Translations under genes and position numbers: made by a program
Shown: positions 1-8,764 of the stretch, one piece after another
How positions within the stretch are numbered: the first letter of the stretch is position 1
How the letters are laid out: each line of letters starts with the position of its first letter
Notes under the pieces: generated by a model
Told to the model about the DNA's origin: nothing
Database searches by the model: none
What the model saw: only the letters and a program-made list of their open reading frames with translations
DNA from: DTGL01 sp038895395
GTDB taxonomy: Archaea > Iainarchaeota > Iainarchaeia > Iainarchaeales > DTGL01
Length of the DNA: 30,259 bases
NCBI GenBank assembly: GCA_038895395.1
Contig: JAWANJ010000007.1
Span: 1-30,259, forward strand
Direction of reading: 5' to 3'

Positions 1-374
1 AATAGTGAAGGTATCAAAGCAAGTCCAAGTGTAACATGTACAACTGATGCTATAATGCCTGCTGATATTAAAACCCCTATTGTTGCTAATCCCAATATCA
101 AAAATCCTTGCTTGGTTATGCTCTCTAATCTTAAGTAAAAACCATTCGCAAAAACTATTATTACAATAGCAAGTATTCTTAGAGTGTCAGGAATAATACC
201 AAGCTGCTTGTTATCAATTAAGGATATGCTTGCAAGAAAACTTCCTGCGAGAATCAAAAGAACCACAAATGGAAAGCCAGTTTTTTTGCTTAAAAGTTTT
301 AGAACTAAGCCTGTGGCAAATATTATTGCTATTTGGTTTACAACCGGCATAGTGTGCCCAAACTCTAAAACCAT
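1..374 (-). CDS. Cation/proton antiporter, CPA family, N-terminal part (cut by window edge)
   Basis: Reading the minus strand from an ATG at 374, the frame stays open to the window edge (about 124 residues). The protein is very hydrophobic, with four likely membrane helices: one near residues 10-26, one near 33-48, one near 62-80 (containing a V-F-A-N-G stretch), and one near 90-112. A long hydrophobic N-terminus with helix-breaking glycines and a G-F-P-F-V-V-L-L-I-L-A-G segment is what is seen at the start of sodium/hydrogen exchanger domains, which swap cytoplasmic protons for Na+ or K+ across the membrane. The catalytic aspartates of the family lie further on and are outside the window. 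It is divergent from topA, with about 130 bases between them. Assignment rests on the N-terminal pattern only; another multi-pass transporter is possible. Confidence 0.6.
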   Translation of the reverse strand, partial: MVLEFGHTMPVVNQIAIIFATGLVLKLLSKKTGFPFVVLLILAGSFLASISLIDNKQLGIIPDTLRILAIVIIVFANGFYLRLESITKQGFLILGLATIGVLISAGIIASVVHVTLGLALIPSL

Positions 375-502
375 ATTTATCGTAAAAATAATCGCATTGC
401 AATATATATTTTTTCCGCTATTTTACCAATTTAGCCTAAAAATCTAAAAGCAACAGCTTAACTTTTTATGTTTTGCATACAAATAGCTATTTTAGTGATG
501 TT

Positions 503-2560
503 GTGAAGCTAATAGTCGCAGAAAAAAACATAGCTGCGAGAAGAATTGCTGAATTGCTAGCTGATGGAAAAATTGAAGAGAAAAGAGTGAACAATGTGCC
601 AGTGTATCACTTTAAGCGCAACGGTATTGAATACGCAACAATTCCTTTGAAAGGCCACATAATTGATGTGGACTTTCCAAAGCATTATTCGCCTTGGATA
701 GGTACTGACCTGAGAAGTCTTGTTTTTAGCAATATAGAATATGTGAAGAAAGAGAAAAACATAATCGAAGCTCTAATGAAATATGCAAAAGATGCTGATG
801 AAGTCATATTTGCAACTGATTATGACAGAGAAGGAGAAAGCATAGCTTTAGAGGCCTTACATTGTATTCAAACAGTAAAGCCAAATATAAAGGTAAAGAG
901 AATTGCATTTTCTGCAATTACCAAGCAGGACATTGAAGAGGCTTTTAAGAATCCAACCACACTAGACTTTAATCTTGCAAATTCAGCTAATGCTAGGCGT
1001 GAGATAGATTTGATATGGGGTGCCGTTCTTACAAGGTTTCTTTCAATAGTTTCAGGCCAACTCGGCAAAGATTTTCTCTCTGCGGGTAGAGTGCAAAGTC
1101 CGGTTTTAGCTTTAATTGTTGACAGAGAGAAAGAAATAAGGGCCTTTAAGCCAAAACCATATTGGGAAGTCGAAGCAATATTTGAAAAAGATAGTAAAAA
1201 ATTTAGCGCATTGCATAAAGAGGGTCGTTTCTGGGAAAAGGAAAAAGCACTTGCAGTGCTAAAAAGCAAACAGCCATTTGGCTTGGTTTCTAAGGTTAAG
1301 ATTGTTGAAAAGAAAATTAAGCGTCCAGTTCCTTTCAACACAACATCTTTTCTTAAAGCTGCAAGTTCTATAGGTATTTCAGCACCTCAAGCCATGAGCA
1401 TAGCAGAGGAGCTTTACCAGTTAGGTTATATAAGCTATCCGCGTACAGACAATGAAGCATATCCAGCAACAATAAATCTAAAAAAGATTGTGGAAAAGCT
1501 TTCAGCAAAAAAAGAATTCAGCACATATTGCAAAGAGCTGCTTAAAAAAGGCATTACACCGTCACAAGGCAAAGCCACAAAAGATCACCCACCAATTCAC
1601 CCAGTGGATCTTCCCAAAACCTCCTTGCATGGTAATCACGCAAAAATTTATGAACTTGTAAGCAGACACTTTTTGGCAACTTTAGGCGAAGATGCTGTTG
1701 CTGAATTTATGGATGTAGAAATCCTTGTTGGCAAAGAACCTTTTTTAGCTTCGGGGAAGCGCTACCTTAAGCTTGGATGGAAAAATGTTTACCCTTACAG
1801 CAGTACAGAGGAAATAATACTGCCTGGTCTAAAAGAAGGAGATTCTGTAAAGCTAATAGATATGAAGCTCTTAGAAAAGGAAACAAAACCAAAGCCCAGA
1901 TATTCACAAGGCAGTCTTATAAAACTCATGGAAGATCTCGGCCTTGGCACAAAGTCAACAAGACATGAGATAATTAGAAAACTATACGCAAGAGGTTATA
2001 TAAAAGGAAACAAAGCAATAATTCCAAACGAAATTGCCTTTGCCACAGTAGATGCTCTCGAAAAACAAGAAAGTGCATTTCTTAAGCCAGATATGACCGC
2101 TCAAATCGAGAAAGAAATGGATGAAATTGCGGTTGGAAGAAAAAACAAGGAGACTGTTGTTGATGACTCAAGAAAGCTTCTTCAAAGTGTGCTTGAAGAA
2201 CTTCTTTCAAAAAAACAAGAAATTGGAAAAGCCTTAAGAGATGCACTTAAAATTGATAAAAAGCAATTCCCTTGTACTAGACCTGGTTGTGATGGCATTC
2301 TTATTGTGAGAAATAGCCGTACAGGAAAGCGTTTCTTAGGATGTACACGTTACCCTGAATGTGATGTCACATATCCATTGCCGCAACAAGGAAAAATAGA
2401 ACCAATTGACAAAAAATGCCCTGTGTGTCAAAAGCCAATGATAAAAGTAACTCTAAAAAACTCTCGCTTCGAAATGTGCATAGATCCAACATGTCCAAGC
2501 AAAAATTCATGGAAAGAAAAAATTTTGGGTGAAAGCAGTGAAAATTCAAAAACTAAATAG
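503..2560 (+). CDS. topA: DNA topoisomerase I (type IA)
   Basis: Relaxes negatively supercoiled DNA through a transient 5'-phosphotyrosine. I start it at GTG 503, which gives the family-like opening V-K-L-I-V-A-E-K; an in-frame TTG at 473 would add ten residues. A TATA-like tttttatg at 463-470 suits a short leader before 503. Counting from the TTG: the Toprim acidic motif is at about 115-122 (T-D-Y-D-R-E-G-E), and the active-site tyrosine is Tyr322 in I-S-Y-P-R-T-D. Two C-terminal zinc-finger-like modules follow, one with C-T-R-P-G-C and C-T-R-Y-P-E-C, the other with C-P-V-C and a C-x5-C pair. The roughly 685-695 residue length and the domain order are normal for archaeal topoisomerase I. The next gene overlaps its end, suggesting co-transcription. 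Confidence 0.95.
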   Translation: MKLIVAEKNIAARRIAELLADGKIEEKRVNNVPVYHFKRNGIEYATIPLKGHIIDVDFPKHYSPWIGTDLRSLVFSNIEYVKKEKNIIEALMKYAKDADEVIFATDYDREGESIALEALHCIQTVKPNIKVKRIAFSAITKQDIEEAFKNPTTLDFNLANSANARREIDLIWGAVLTRFLSIVSGQLGKDFLSAGRVQSPVLALIVDREKEIRAFKPKPYWEVEAIFEKDSKKFSALHKEGRFWEKEKALAVLKSKQPFGLVSKVKIVEKKIKRPVPFNTTSFLKAASSIGISAPQAMSIAEELYQLGYISYPRTDNEAYPATINLKKIVEKLSAKKEFSTYCKELLKKGITPSQGKATKDHPPIHPVDLPKTSLHGNHAKIYELVSRHFLATLGEDAVAEFMDVEILVGKEPFLASGKRYLKLGWKNVYPYSSTEEIILPGLKEGDSVKLIDMKLLEKETKPKPRYSQGSLIKLMEDLGLGTKSTRHEIIRKLYARGYIKGNKAIIPNEIAFATVDALEKQESAFLKPDMTAQIEKEMDEIAVGRKNKETVVDDSRKLLQSVLEELLSKKQEIGKALRDALKIDKKQFPCTRPGCDGILIVRNSRTGKRFLGCTRYPECDVTYPLPQQGKIEPIDKKCPVCQKPMIKVTLKNSRFEMCIDPTCPSKNSWKEKILGESSENSKTK

Positions 2561-3401
2561 CATTGCAAAGCTATCAATAATCTTTTTTCTTTTTTTGGTT
2601 ATACTTTCAGCAATAGCGCTTTTTTACCTTGCTTTTTTAGAAAATGAAAAACCACACAAAGAAAACATTTGGCAAAACATGGACATTGAAAACCTTAAAA
2701 AGCCAGAAGTTCTTGATATGACCCCGGAAGAAAAACAAAGAGTTATTGTAGAAATTGAAAGTATTCTGAGCAGAGCAAAGACTTTGAGAGACGCCTCTTC
2801 AAGTATGATGCAGGAGTACTGGAACTTGAATGTCCAGTTTGGCGAATTTCTCAAAAAGAAGATCGAAATTTTGCAATCGTATCAAGCAAAAATTATTAAT
2901 GAAAGGCCATCATTTGAATTTATTTCTTCTACAGTCACTGACTGCAATTATTATCTGTCACTTTCAAATCTTTCAGATGGGCTGAAAAATTTGATGTTGC
3001 GTTCGAAAAACCATAACAAAAATTTGTTGGAGTTTGCCTCAAGATATGGTGACAGGGCAAGAGATCTCAACATCAAAGCTCTTTACCTTGATGAGCAAGG
3101 TTTTGAAAAAATAGCAATTAGAGCTGAAGCGTACTACCTTATTGGAAAAGAGTGCTTGCTTTACCATAAATCAAAAGAAATGTTTGAAAAATTACAAATA
3201 GATAGACTTGACTGTAACAACACAGGGGTTTTATACGCTAAAATTGAACAAATAGAGTCTCTTGTTCTCGAAGCAGCAAAATTGTTGGATAAACTTGAAG
3301 CTCTGGATGCTAATATTGAAGATCTTTATGAAAAGCATTCAAGCATGCTTACAGCTCTAAGCGAGCTAAAACGTCTTTACTATGATATGAATGTCTGTTA
3401 A
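2538..3401 (+). CDS. Membrane-anchored helical protein of unknown function
   Basis: I do not recognise a family. A single hydrophobic segment at residues 10-34 follows a basic N-terminus (M-K-I-Q-K-L), so it is probably anchored with the roughly 250-residue remainder outside the cytoplasm. That remainder is charged and mostly helical by composition, with coiled-coil-like stretches near 60-110 and 230-280 and four cysteines. The start is chosen at GTG 2538 because GGGTGA lies five bases before it; a GTG at 2529 is also in frame. The gene overlaps the topA end by 23 bases, so translation is probably coupled. Nothing in the sequence links its role to topoisomerase. Confidence 0.75.
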   Translation: MKIQKLNSIAKLSIIFFLFLVILSAIALFYLAFLENEKPHKENIWQNMDIENLKKPEVLDMTPEEKQRVIVEIESILSRAKTLRDASSSMMQEYWNLNVQFGEFLKKKIEILQSYQAKIINERPSFEFISSTVTDCNYYLSLSNLSDGLKNLMLRSKNHNKNLLEFASRYGDRARDLNIKALYLDEQGFEKIAIRAEAYYLIGKECLLYHKSKEMFEKLQIDRLDCNNTGVLYAKIEQIESLVLEAAKLLDKLEALDANIEDLYEKHSSMLTALSELKRLYYDMNVC

Positions 3402-3431
3402 TCATTTAATTGATAAAATTAGCCGAATTGT

Positions 3432-3500
3432 CTTAGGGGTAGAAGGGGCCTTAATTGGAACCATATAAGCCTGGTGAGCCGCCCCATCCCCCTAAAAACC
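3432..3500. ncRNA. Candidate structured RNA in a GC-rich island
   Basis: TTAGGGG at 3433-3439 is an exact complement of CCCCTAA at 3489-3495. Inside it, GGGGC at 3445-3449 pairs with GCCCC at 3481-3485, separated by a 5/3 internal loop. CTTA at 3450-3453 can pair with TAAG at 3466-3469. The two outer stems give 12 pairs, mostly G-C, in a genome that is otherwise strongly AT-rich. A TATA-like ttaattga lies about 25 bases upstream, and no coding frame is convincing here. It does not fit tRNA, 5S or SRP RNA. Either strand could be the transcribed one. It may instead be a 3' structure of the upstream mRNA. Confidence 0.4.
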
Positions 3501-3642
3501 TTCGGTCTTGCAACAACCCTCCTTATGGTTTTGCATAAACTATTTTGTATTAACTTATATAAAGCAATTTACACAATTTGGATGTGAAAAAGGTACATAT
3601 TTAACAACTTTTGCTATACTATTATTACATATTGGTGATGTT

Positions 3643-4179
3643 ATGATATTAAAAATGTCAATTTTTGATCCAATACGCGTAAAGATTCTTGAGGCTTTAC
3701 TTAAAGATGGCTCTGTAAGGCCAAATGTGGAGAGAATAAAAAAACACACTGGTTTACACAAGGCCACAATATTAAGCTCTCTAGATTTTCTAAGTAAGGC
3801 TGGTGTGATCCAAGGTTATGGGCCAAAAATAAATTTTAGGTCCTTAGGCTACAATCTTGAGGTTACAATGCTGTTGCAGGCAGATCTTTCCCAAAAAGAT
3901 GCATTCAATGCCTTTATCGAATTAGCCACGCAGGATCCACATCTATATTGGTTTTCTGGAATGCTCGGTTCAGGAAATTGGAATTTACTTACAAGACATG
4001 TTTACAAAGACGTTGAGTCATACAGAAAGCATATAGAGAGCTACTACTATGAGCGCATTCCTGACATATATAGGTTCATACGCGACAGAAATATCTTTTT
4101 CACAACTGAGCCTGTATACAAAAGCGAATCTAGAACAAGATCTATAATAGAACTTATAAAGCGTTCTGGCAACGATTAA
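3643..4179 (+). CDS. Lrp/AsnC-like transcriptional regulator
   Basis: A 178-residue DNA-binding regulator. A winged helix-turn-helix lies at about residues 8-60 (I-R-V-K-I-L-E-A-L-L ... T-G-L-H-K-A-T-I ... L-S-K-A-G-V-I-Q-G-Y), followed by a ligand-sensing/dimerisation region resembling the Lrp RAM domain at about 65-150, with the segments S-G-M-L-G-S-G-N-W-N-L and Y-Y-Y-E-R-I-P-D-I. Lrp-type regulators usually bind as dimers or octamers and respond to amino acids; the ligand here is unknown. The start is ATG 3643, preceded by GGTGATG at 3634-3640. The frame stays open back to 3508, but that stretch has TATA-like sequences (cttatataaa near 3552-3561, tacatattta near 3595-3604) and looks like promoter. 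It lies 98 bases before the KaiC-like gene on the same strand. Confidence 0.8.
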   Translation: MILKMSIFDPIRVKILEALLKDGSVRPNVERIKKHTGLHKATILSSLDFLSKAGVIQGYGPKINFRSLGYNLEVTMLLQADLSQKDAFNAFIELATQDPHLYWFSGMLGSGNWNLLTRHVYKDVESYRKHIESYYYERIPDIYRFIRDRNIFFTTEPVYKSESRTRSIIELIKRSGND

Positions 4180-4277
4180 AATCCTTTAAAGAGCACAAAG
4201 TTGGTATTTTAATAGTTATGCTACAAAATTTTTCATAGGTCTCACATTTCTTGCTTTCTTAATTTGTTGGTGTTCAA

Positions 4278-5216
4278 ATGCCAAATAGCGATGATAAGTA
4301 TTCGCTTGGAAAAATATTTCGAAATCTTGGTCAAGCTACAGGCACAAAAGAAAAGTCTGAGCAAAAAGAGCAAATTCTTGAAGAGGTAAAGCCAGAAGAC
4401 CTGATTAAAAAAGGCTCAGAAGCTGTACAACCAAAAAGACGATACGATAATGTTGTTTCAGGACAAAATGCCCAAAGATTTGCTGAAATTGATCTAACAA
4501 CACAAAAGCCAAAAGATGTTATTGAGCGAGTACCAACAGGTATCGAAGGCCTTGATGAGCTAATTGAAGGTGGATTTGAGAAAGGCTCAGTTGTTTTGCT
4601 AGCTGGTGCTCCAGGTACTGGAAAGACAATATTTGCCTTACAATTTCTTTACCATGGTATTACTGCATTAAATGAACCGGGCATTTATATTACATTTGAA
4701 GAGGGCAAAGAGACCCTTTTAAGACATGCACTTGTTTTTGGATGGGACTTTAAAAAACTTGAGAGTCAAAACCTTTTTAGGGTGCTAGAATACAAGCCGC
4801 ATCAGGTAGAAAAGCTCATGAAAGAGGGCGGTGGTCCAATAAAGGATACGATAAATGAGATCAAGGCAAAGCGTTTGGTTGTGGATTCCATAACTTCATA
4901 TGCTTTGCTATTCCACGATGAGTACGTAAAAAGACAAAGCATCCTTGAATTTTTTGATCTTCTACACAACTGGGGCACCACAAACATAATAATTTCAGAA
5001 GCGCCTGTTGACACACATCTCACAAAGTCAGACTCACCAGGGTTTCTTTCAGATGCAATTATAGCCCTTTACTATACAAAAAGCAGTGAAAAGTCCGCAA
5101 GGATACACTGTTGTGAGATATTAAAGATGCGTGGTACAAGACACACAAACAGAATACTTGCATTTGGTTTTGAAGAAAAGGGGATAAAAGTTTACCCTGA
5201 TGTAGAGGTTTTTTGA
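4278..5216 (+). CDS. KaiC-like RecA-superfamily ATPase (single domain)
   Basis: A 312-residue protein with one KaiC/RadA-type ATPase domain. The first 80 or so residues are a charged, probably flexible extension. The domain opens with the typical P-T-G-I-E-G-L-D-E-L. Walker A is G-A-P-G-T-G-K-T at 110-117, the acidic pair after beta-2 is T-F-E-E-G-K-E near 139-145, and Walker B is R-L-V-V-D-S near 199-204. Archaeal relatives include many KaiC-like signalling ATPases and ArlH of the archaellum motor. The gene precedes a pilus locus by 90 bases, so a regulatory or ArlH-like role is possible but unproven. The start ATG 4278 is preceded by GGTGTTCAA, the same leader seen before the gene that begins at 15600 on the other strand. 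Confidence 0.85.
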   Translation: MPNSDDKYSLGKIFRNLGQATGTKEKSEQKEQILEEVKPEDLIKKGSEAVQPKRRYDNVVSGQNAQRFAEIDLTTQKPKDVIERVPTGIEGLDELIEGGFEKGSVVLLAGAPGTGKTIFALQFLYHGITALNEPGIYITFEEGKETLLRHALVFGWDFKKLESQNLFRVLEYKPHQVEKLMKEGGGPIKDTINEIKAKRLVVDSITSYALLFHDEYVKRQSILEFFDLLHNWGTTNIIISEAPVDTHLTKSDSPGFLSDAIIALYYTKSSEKSARIHCCEILKMRGTRHTNRILAFGFEEKGIKVYPDVEVF

Positions 5217-5306
5217 GCTAGTGTTCTGGTTTTTAAAGTAATAAAATTTATTAAGAACATAAAAGTATTGATTTAATAAGCAAGAAGTAAGGGTTCAAGG
5301 GTTTGT

Positions 5307-7460
5307 ATGTGTTCAAATAAAAATTTGTCTGAAAAAGGTCAAAGCTCTGTTGAGGTTTTGGTTATTCTTACTTTTGGACTTATTGTTTTAATAGCAATTA
5401 TAGCTTACTCCAACCAATCCATGGTTGAACTTCAGATTGAAAGACAACAGAAGACAGCACTTATAAGTGTAAGTGATCTTGTAAATGCTGCGAATGCTGT
5501 TTATAAGCAGGGTGAAGGTGCAAGAAAGAAGGTTTTTTTCTCAGTGCCAAGCTCAATAGATCCAAACAGAAGTGGTATTGAAGGTAGTAGCATATTTTTT
5601 AATGTTGCTGGCAGCGATATTTATGCAAAAGCAGATGTCAACCTCGTGGGTACAATTCCGTTGACACCTGGTGAGCATTGGGTTTGGGTTGAAGCTAAAG
5701 AAGGCTACGTTGTTTTCGGCCTTGAGGAAATCTACCTTGACAAGACATCGCTTTTTGTGCATATTTCCAGAGGTGGCGACAAGCTGGAGACGATTACAAT
5801 ATACAATGATGGCGACAGCAAGGCCCAAGTTTCTTTGGTGAAGAACTGGAACCATACGCACGCAAACTTTGATATAAACACTTCATCTTTTGAGCTCGAG
5901 GCAGGTACTTCAAAAACCTTAGACATGAACTTTTATTCGGATGCTTTTGCAGCAGGAGCTTATCCGGGCTCATTGGTTTTCACTGTAATAACACCAAACC
6001 AAACATATGAGATATTTGTGCCTGTAACAATAGAAGTTTCCGCAACAATAATAAAAAAAGCTTGGCTTGAGCTTTATCCTGAACAATACCCTATATCAAT
6101 ATTGGCTGGCTCTACGCAAGACATCAATTTTTACGCATGCAATGTTGGCATGGAAGACCTAAATAGTGTGACCCTTTCCATTTCAATGGACCGCAACGCA
6201 AACAGTTGGATATCACTAACCCCAACAACAATTGCTCCTTTTGTGAGAGAAAGTTGTATGCCTGTTAAAGTAACCATGGCTGTTCCAAATGATGCAAATG
6301 GCATTTATACTGGCACAGTTTATGGCAATAGCAGTGTTAACAGTGACTCATCTGTGCTTATTATAAAGGTTCTTACCTTACCAGAAGAAGATGGCGAACT
6401 TTACCTTTTCCCGGATTATTATCCGCTTTCAATATTTAAGGGCTCTACTGAGGATGTCAATATCTATGCGTGCAACTTAGGGCTTAAAGACCTCAATTAT
6501 GTTAACCTTTCGCGCTCAATGGAGCGCGACGCAAATGACTGGGTTTCAATAAGCCCAACAAACATTGAGCCTCTTCAGAGAGGAACCTGCGAACCTGTAA
6601 AAATAACAATAAGCGTACCACAAGATGCAAATGGCGACTACAATGGCTTCATCGAAGGCATAAGCAGTATAAACTCTGACACATCAAGGATTTCAATAAG
6701 GACTCTGTCCTTGCCAGACAAAAACGGCTTCCTATCGCTTTTCCCAGAAAGGCAGCAGGTTACAATATTCACTATGCTTCCAGATTCCGAACAGCAGCTG
6801 GAATTGTTTGCTTGCAATACTGGCTTCAGTCCGCTTCAGTATGCAAACTTTTCCTACCAAGTATTTAATGATCCAAACAATTTGATCTCCATTTCATTAG
6901 AACCTTCAAGCTTAGGTGTTTTGCAAGGTGGCGACTGCAATCTTATAACAGTCAGGGTTGACGCAAACAAAAATGCAACGGGCCAATTTAATGCTAATAT
7001 CACAGGCCAGAGCAATGCAAACATAGATGTTAGCGAAATTCGTATTAGAATAGCTTTGCAAGCAGACATGTTCAACTTTTCTTGGGGCCCAGCATGCCTT
7101 TCTGGCTCAGCAAACAAATTGCTAACAAACTGGTCTTTATGGAACGGCTACCCAGAAGACCTTAACATAATACAAATGCGACTAACTTACAGCACAAACG
7201 CCACAATATCTGATGTCAGCGTCCATGCACAAAAGATTTATGGCGGTGGTGCTTCGTCAGGTCAGTGGTTTGCAGTTGGAACAAATCCACCTAACTATAA
7301 CAATGGTTTCATCATTCCGCCAGGTGATATGACTATGGATACTCGTGTGCAATTTAACAAAAGCATAAACCTAAACGATAGTTTTGTTATTGACTTTATG
7401 TTTTCGGATGGGAGCATATTGACAACGCCATCATGGCCTGTTGACACAACTTGCGGCTAA
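5307..7460 (+). CDS. Large class III signal peptide protein with tandem Ig-like repeats
   Basis: A 717-residue exported protein. The N-terminus E-K-G-Q-S-S-V-E-V-L-V-I-L is a class III prepilin signal: cleavage would follow K-G, leaving Q at +1 and E at +5, then a hydrophobic segment to about residue 33. Residues 60-80 (N-A-V-Y-K-Q-G-E-G ... K-K-V-F-F) match a pattern in the next protein (N-A-V-Y-L-G-G-N-G-T-E-K-T-I-F), so the first 150 residues are probably a shared pilin-like domain. A beta-rich domain follows at 145-250, then three tandem repeats at about 254-360, 365-470 and 476-585, each with two cysteines, and a C-terminal domain. Probably a surface-exposed adhesin or minor pilin of the appendage. 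Starts at ATG 5307. It overlaps the next frame only if that gene's upstream TTG is used. Confidence 0.85.
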   Translation: MCSNKNLSEKGQSSVEVLVILTFGLIVLIAIIAYSNQSMVELQIERQQKTALISVSDLVNAANAVYKQGEGARKKVFFSVPSSIDPNRSGIEGSSIFFNVAGSDIYAKADVNLVGTIPLTPGEHWVWVEAKEGYVVFGLEEIYLDKTSLFVHISRGGDKLETITIYNDGDSKAQVSLVKNWNHTHANFDINTSSFELEAGTSKTLDMNFYSDAFAAGAYPGSLVFTVITPNQTYEIFVPVTIEVSATIIKKAWLELYPEQYPISILAGSTQDINFYACNVGMEDLNSVTLSISMDRNANSWISLTPTTIAPFVRESCMPVKVTMAVPNDANGIYTGTVYGNSSVNSDSSVLIIKVLTLPEEDGELYLFPDYYPLSIFKGSTEDVNIYACNLGLKDLNYVNLSRSMERDANDWVSISPTNIEPLQRGTCEPVKITISVPQDANGDYNGFIEGISSINSDTSRISIRTLSLPDKNGFLSLFPERQQVTIFTMLPDSEQQLELFACNTGFSPLQYANFSYQVFNDPNNLISISLEPSSLGVLQGGDCNLITVRVDANKNATGQFNANITGQSNANIDVSEIRIRIALQADMFNFSWGPACLSGSANKLLTNWSLWNGYPEDLNIIQMRLTYSTNATISDVSVHAQKIYGGGASSGQWFAVGTNPPNYNNGFIIPPGDMTMDTRVQFNKSINLNDSFVIDFMFSDGSILTTPSWPVDTTCG
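6066..7061 (+). repeat. Three tandem protein repeats of about 110 residues
   Basis: Three consecutive coding repeats within the large pilin-like protein, at about 6066-6386, 6399-6716 and 6732-7061. Each begins L-x-L-F/Y-P-E/D and carries Y/F-A-C-N with a second cysteine about 40 residues later. The first two also share S-M-D/E-R, I-x-P-T and V-P-x-D-A-N-G. The composition suggests Ig-like beta sandwiches closed by one disulfide each. Repeat three is the most diverged. Confidence 0.75.
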
Positions 7461-7479
7461 TAATTGGAAAGGTGACCTT

Positions 7480-7872
7480 TTGCAAAAAGCTCAGGCGTCT
7501 GTTGAATTTATGGTTCTTCTTTCCTTTTTTTTAGTGATTTTTGTTTTTTCGCTTTCGGTTGCATCAGGCCAGCATGATGTTTTTATGCAATCTAAAAAGA
7601 CCCAGGAAGCAAAGCTTCTTGCAAGGACACTTGCATCTGAAATAAATGCAGTTTATCTTGGCGGCAATGGTACTGAAAAGACAATTTTCATTAAGAATTT
7701 TGGGGACTACAATATAGTCATATATAACAAAAAAGTTTTTGTTGAGTGGGATGGCCAATATGTCAGTGAATTGCTTTTACCTTCAAATATCTTATCACCA
7801 CAAATGATCCAAGGAAAAGAATATAAAATTAAAAACACAGGTGGAGGAATTTTGATTGAAACAAAAAGCTGA
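7480..7872 (+). CDS. Small class III prepilin-like protein
   Basis: About 130 residues. Starting at TTG 7480 gives M-Q-K-A-Q-A-S-V-E-F-M-V-L-L, a class III prepilin signal (Q at +1, E at +5 after K-A) followed by a single hydrophobic helix to about residue 30. The start is set by GGTGACC at 7471-7477; an in-frame TTG at 7441 lacks such a site and would put extra residues before the signal. The mature part contains L-A-S-E-I-N-A-V-Y and a beta-rich tail. The same L-A-S-E-I/F-A-S-E-L-type helix appears in the protein at 19476. Probably a minor pilin or pseudopilin. It is the second gene of a tight cluster and overlaps the next start by 17 bases. Confidence 0.8.
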   Translation: MQKAQASVEFMVLLSFFLVIFVFSLSVASGQHDVFMQSKKTQEAKLLARTLASEINAVYLGGNGTEKTIFIKNFGDYNIVIYNKKVFVEWDGQYVSELLLPSNILSPQMIQGKEYKIKNTGGGILIETKS

Positions 7873-8350
7873 AAAAGGCCAATTATTTACAAGCGACTTC
7901 ATATTCGCACTAGCAGTATTTGGAGCAGCTCTGCTTATGATCAATAGCTATTCATATTTTGTATCGCTTAGGGTCAAAGAGTTCGAAGCAGAGCAGAACA
8001 GGGAATATGTTGCAAGAAGAGCTGCTCAAACCTTAATGCTTTCAGCTGGCGATCCTTCAGACTGGTATCTAGTTCCAGATCAAAACATTAAATCTTTGGG
8101 CATAGCTAGTGAACCAAACATATTACAAAGAGCTAAAATAGAAAGCCTTGCAAGCAAAGATTACAACCTTGTAAAAAATATTTTAGGTATCCAAAACTAT
8201 GATTTTAACCTAACAATATTTTCGAGTTCTGGCCGAGTACTTTATTCAGTCGGCAAGACAAAGAGCAAAGATTACGCAGTGACAAAAATAAACAGGATTG
8301 GGCTTTTGGATGGTTCAGCAGTTTTCATAACCTTAGAGGTGTTTGAGTGA
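7856..8350 (+). CDS. Prepilin-like membrane protein with GQLFTSD motif
   Basis: A 164-residue protein starting at TTG 7856, eight bases after GGAGG. The N-terminus is E-K-G-Q-L-F-T-S-D-F-I-F-A-L, then a hydrophobic segment to about residue 36. K-G resembles a prepilin cleavage site, but the acidic residue is D at +6 rather than E at +5. The same x-F-S/T-x-D pattern occurs in the proteins at 8347, 19886 and 20235. The remainder is a mixed helix/strand domain with no cysteine. It lies in the middle of the pilin cluster and overlaps the following gene by four bases. I infer a minor pilin-like subunit or assembly partner. Confidence 0.75.
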   Translation: MKQKAEKGQLFTSDFIFALAVFGAALLMINSYSYFVSLRVKEFEAEQNREYVARRAAQTLMLSAGDPSDWYLVPDQNIKSLGIASEPNILQRAKIESLASKDYNLVKNILGIQNYDFNLTIFSSSGRVLYSVGKTKSKDYAVTKINRIGLLDGSAVFITLEVFE

Positions 8351-8760
8351 AAGGTTTTCTTTTCTCGATGGATAGTCTTTTTTCGACAACAGTGCTTCTT
8401 GTTCTTTTAGTAACAACCACCTTTTATATTTATAGTTTTCGGCTTGATGCTTTTCAGAGTGCTGCGCTTTATGATTTTGCTTCTGATTTTGGCACAGTTC
8501 TTGAAAAGGGTGGTTATCTGACAAAAGCTATAGATGAAAATTCAGTTGCTGAAGTAAGTACATTGATGAATGCATCAGCTTTGAATTTGTGTATTGAGCT
8601 TAGAGTTTACGATTCCGAGGATTTAAATGCTGTTCTTTTCAGCACCTATAAAGTTGGCTGTGTTGCGCGCTATACCGAAAGAACATCTTACAAAAGAAGT
8701 TTTTTTTCAAATAAAACAGGTAAAGCATATCTGGTGGAGGTATTGACCTGGTATAGGTGA
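8347..8760 (+). CDS. Prepilin-like membrane protein with GFLFSMD motif
   Basis: A 137-residue protein beginning at GTG 8347 inside a GTGA overlap with the preceding gene, so it is probably translated by coupling. The N-terminus is K-G-F-L-F-S-M-D-S-L-F-S, followed by a hydrophobic helix to about residue 30. The soluble part has two cysteines (L-C-I-E-L and V-G-C-V-A) and ends in V-L-T-W-Y-R. The ending N-K-T-G ... V-x-x-W/V-Y-R recurs in the protein at 19886-20242, so the two look paralogous. Function is inferred from the motif and the cluster: a minor pilin-like subunit. Confidence 0.75.
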   Translation: MKGFLFSMDSLFSTTVLLVLLVTTTFYIYSFRLDAFQSAALYDFASDFGTVLEKGGYLTKAIDENSVAEVSTLMNASALNLCIELRVYDSEDLNAVLFSTYKVGCVARYTERTSYKRSFFSNKTGKAYLVEVLTWYR

Positions 8761-8764
8761 TTTA

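Noticed and set aside
868..1341. Minus-strand open frame of 157 residues inside topA
   Set aside because: Antisense of the topA catalytic region; no start context and no recognisable domain.
3433..3495. tRNA on either strand at the GC-rich hairpin
   Set aside because: The outer stem has seven pairs as in a tRNA, but there is no T-loop (GGTTCRAAT-type) or anticodon arm and the internal spacing does not fit.
3508..3642. N-terminal extension of the Lrp-like gene back to 3508
   Set aside because: The segment holds TATA-like elements and a hydrophobic run atypical of the family; GGTGATG before ATG 3643 fits better.
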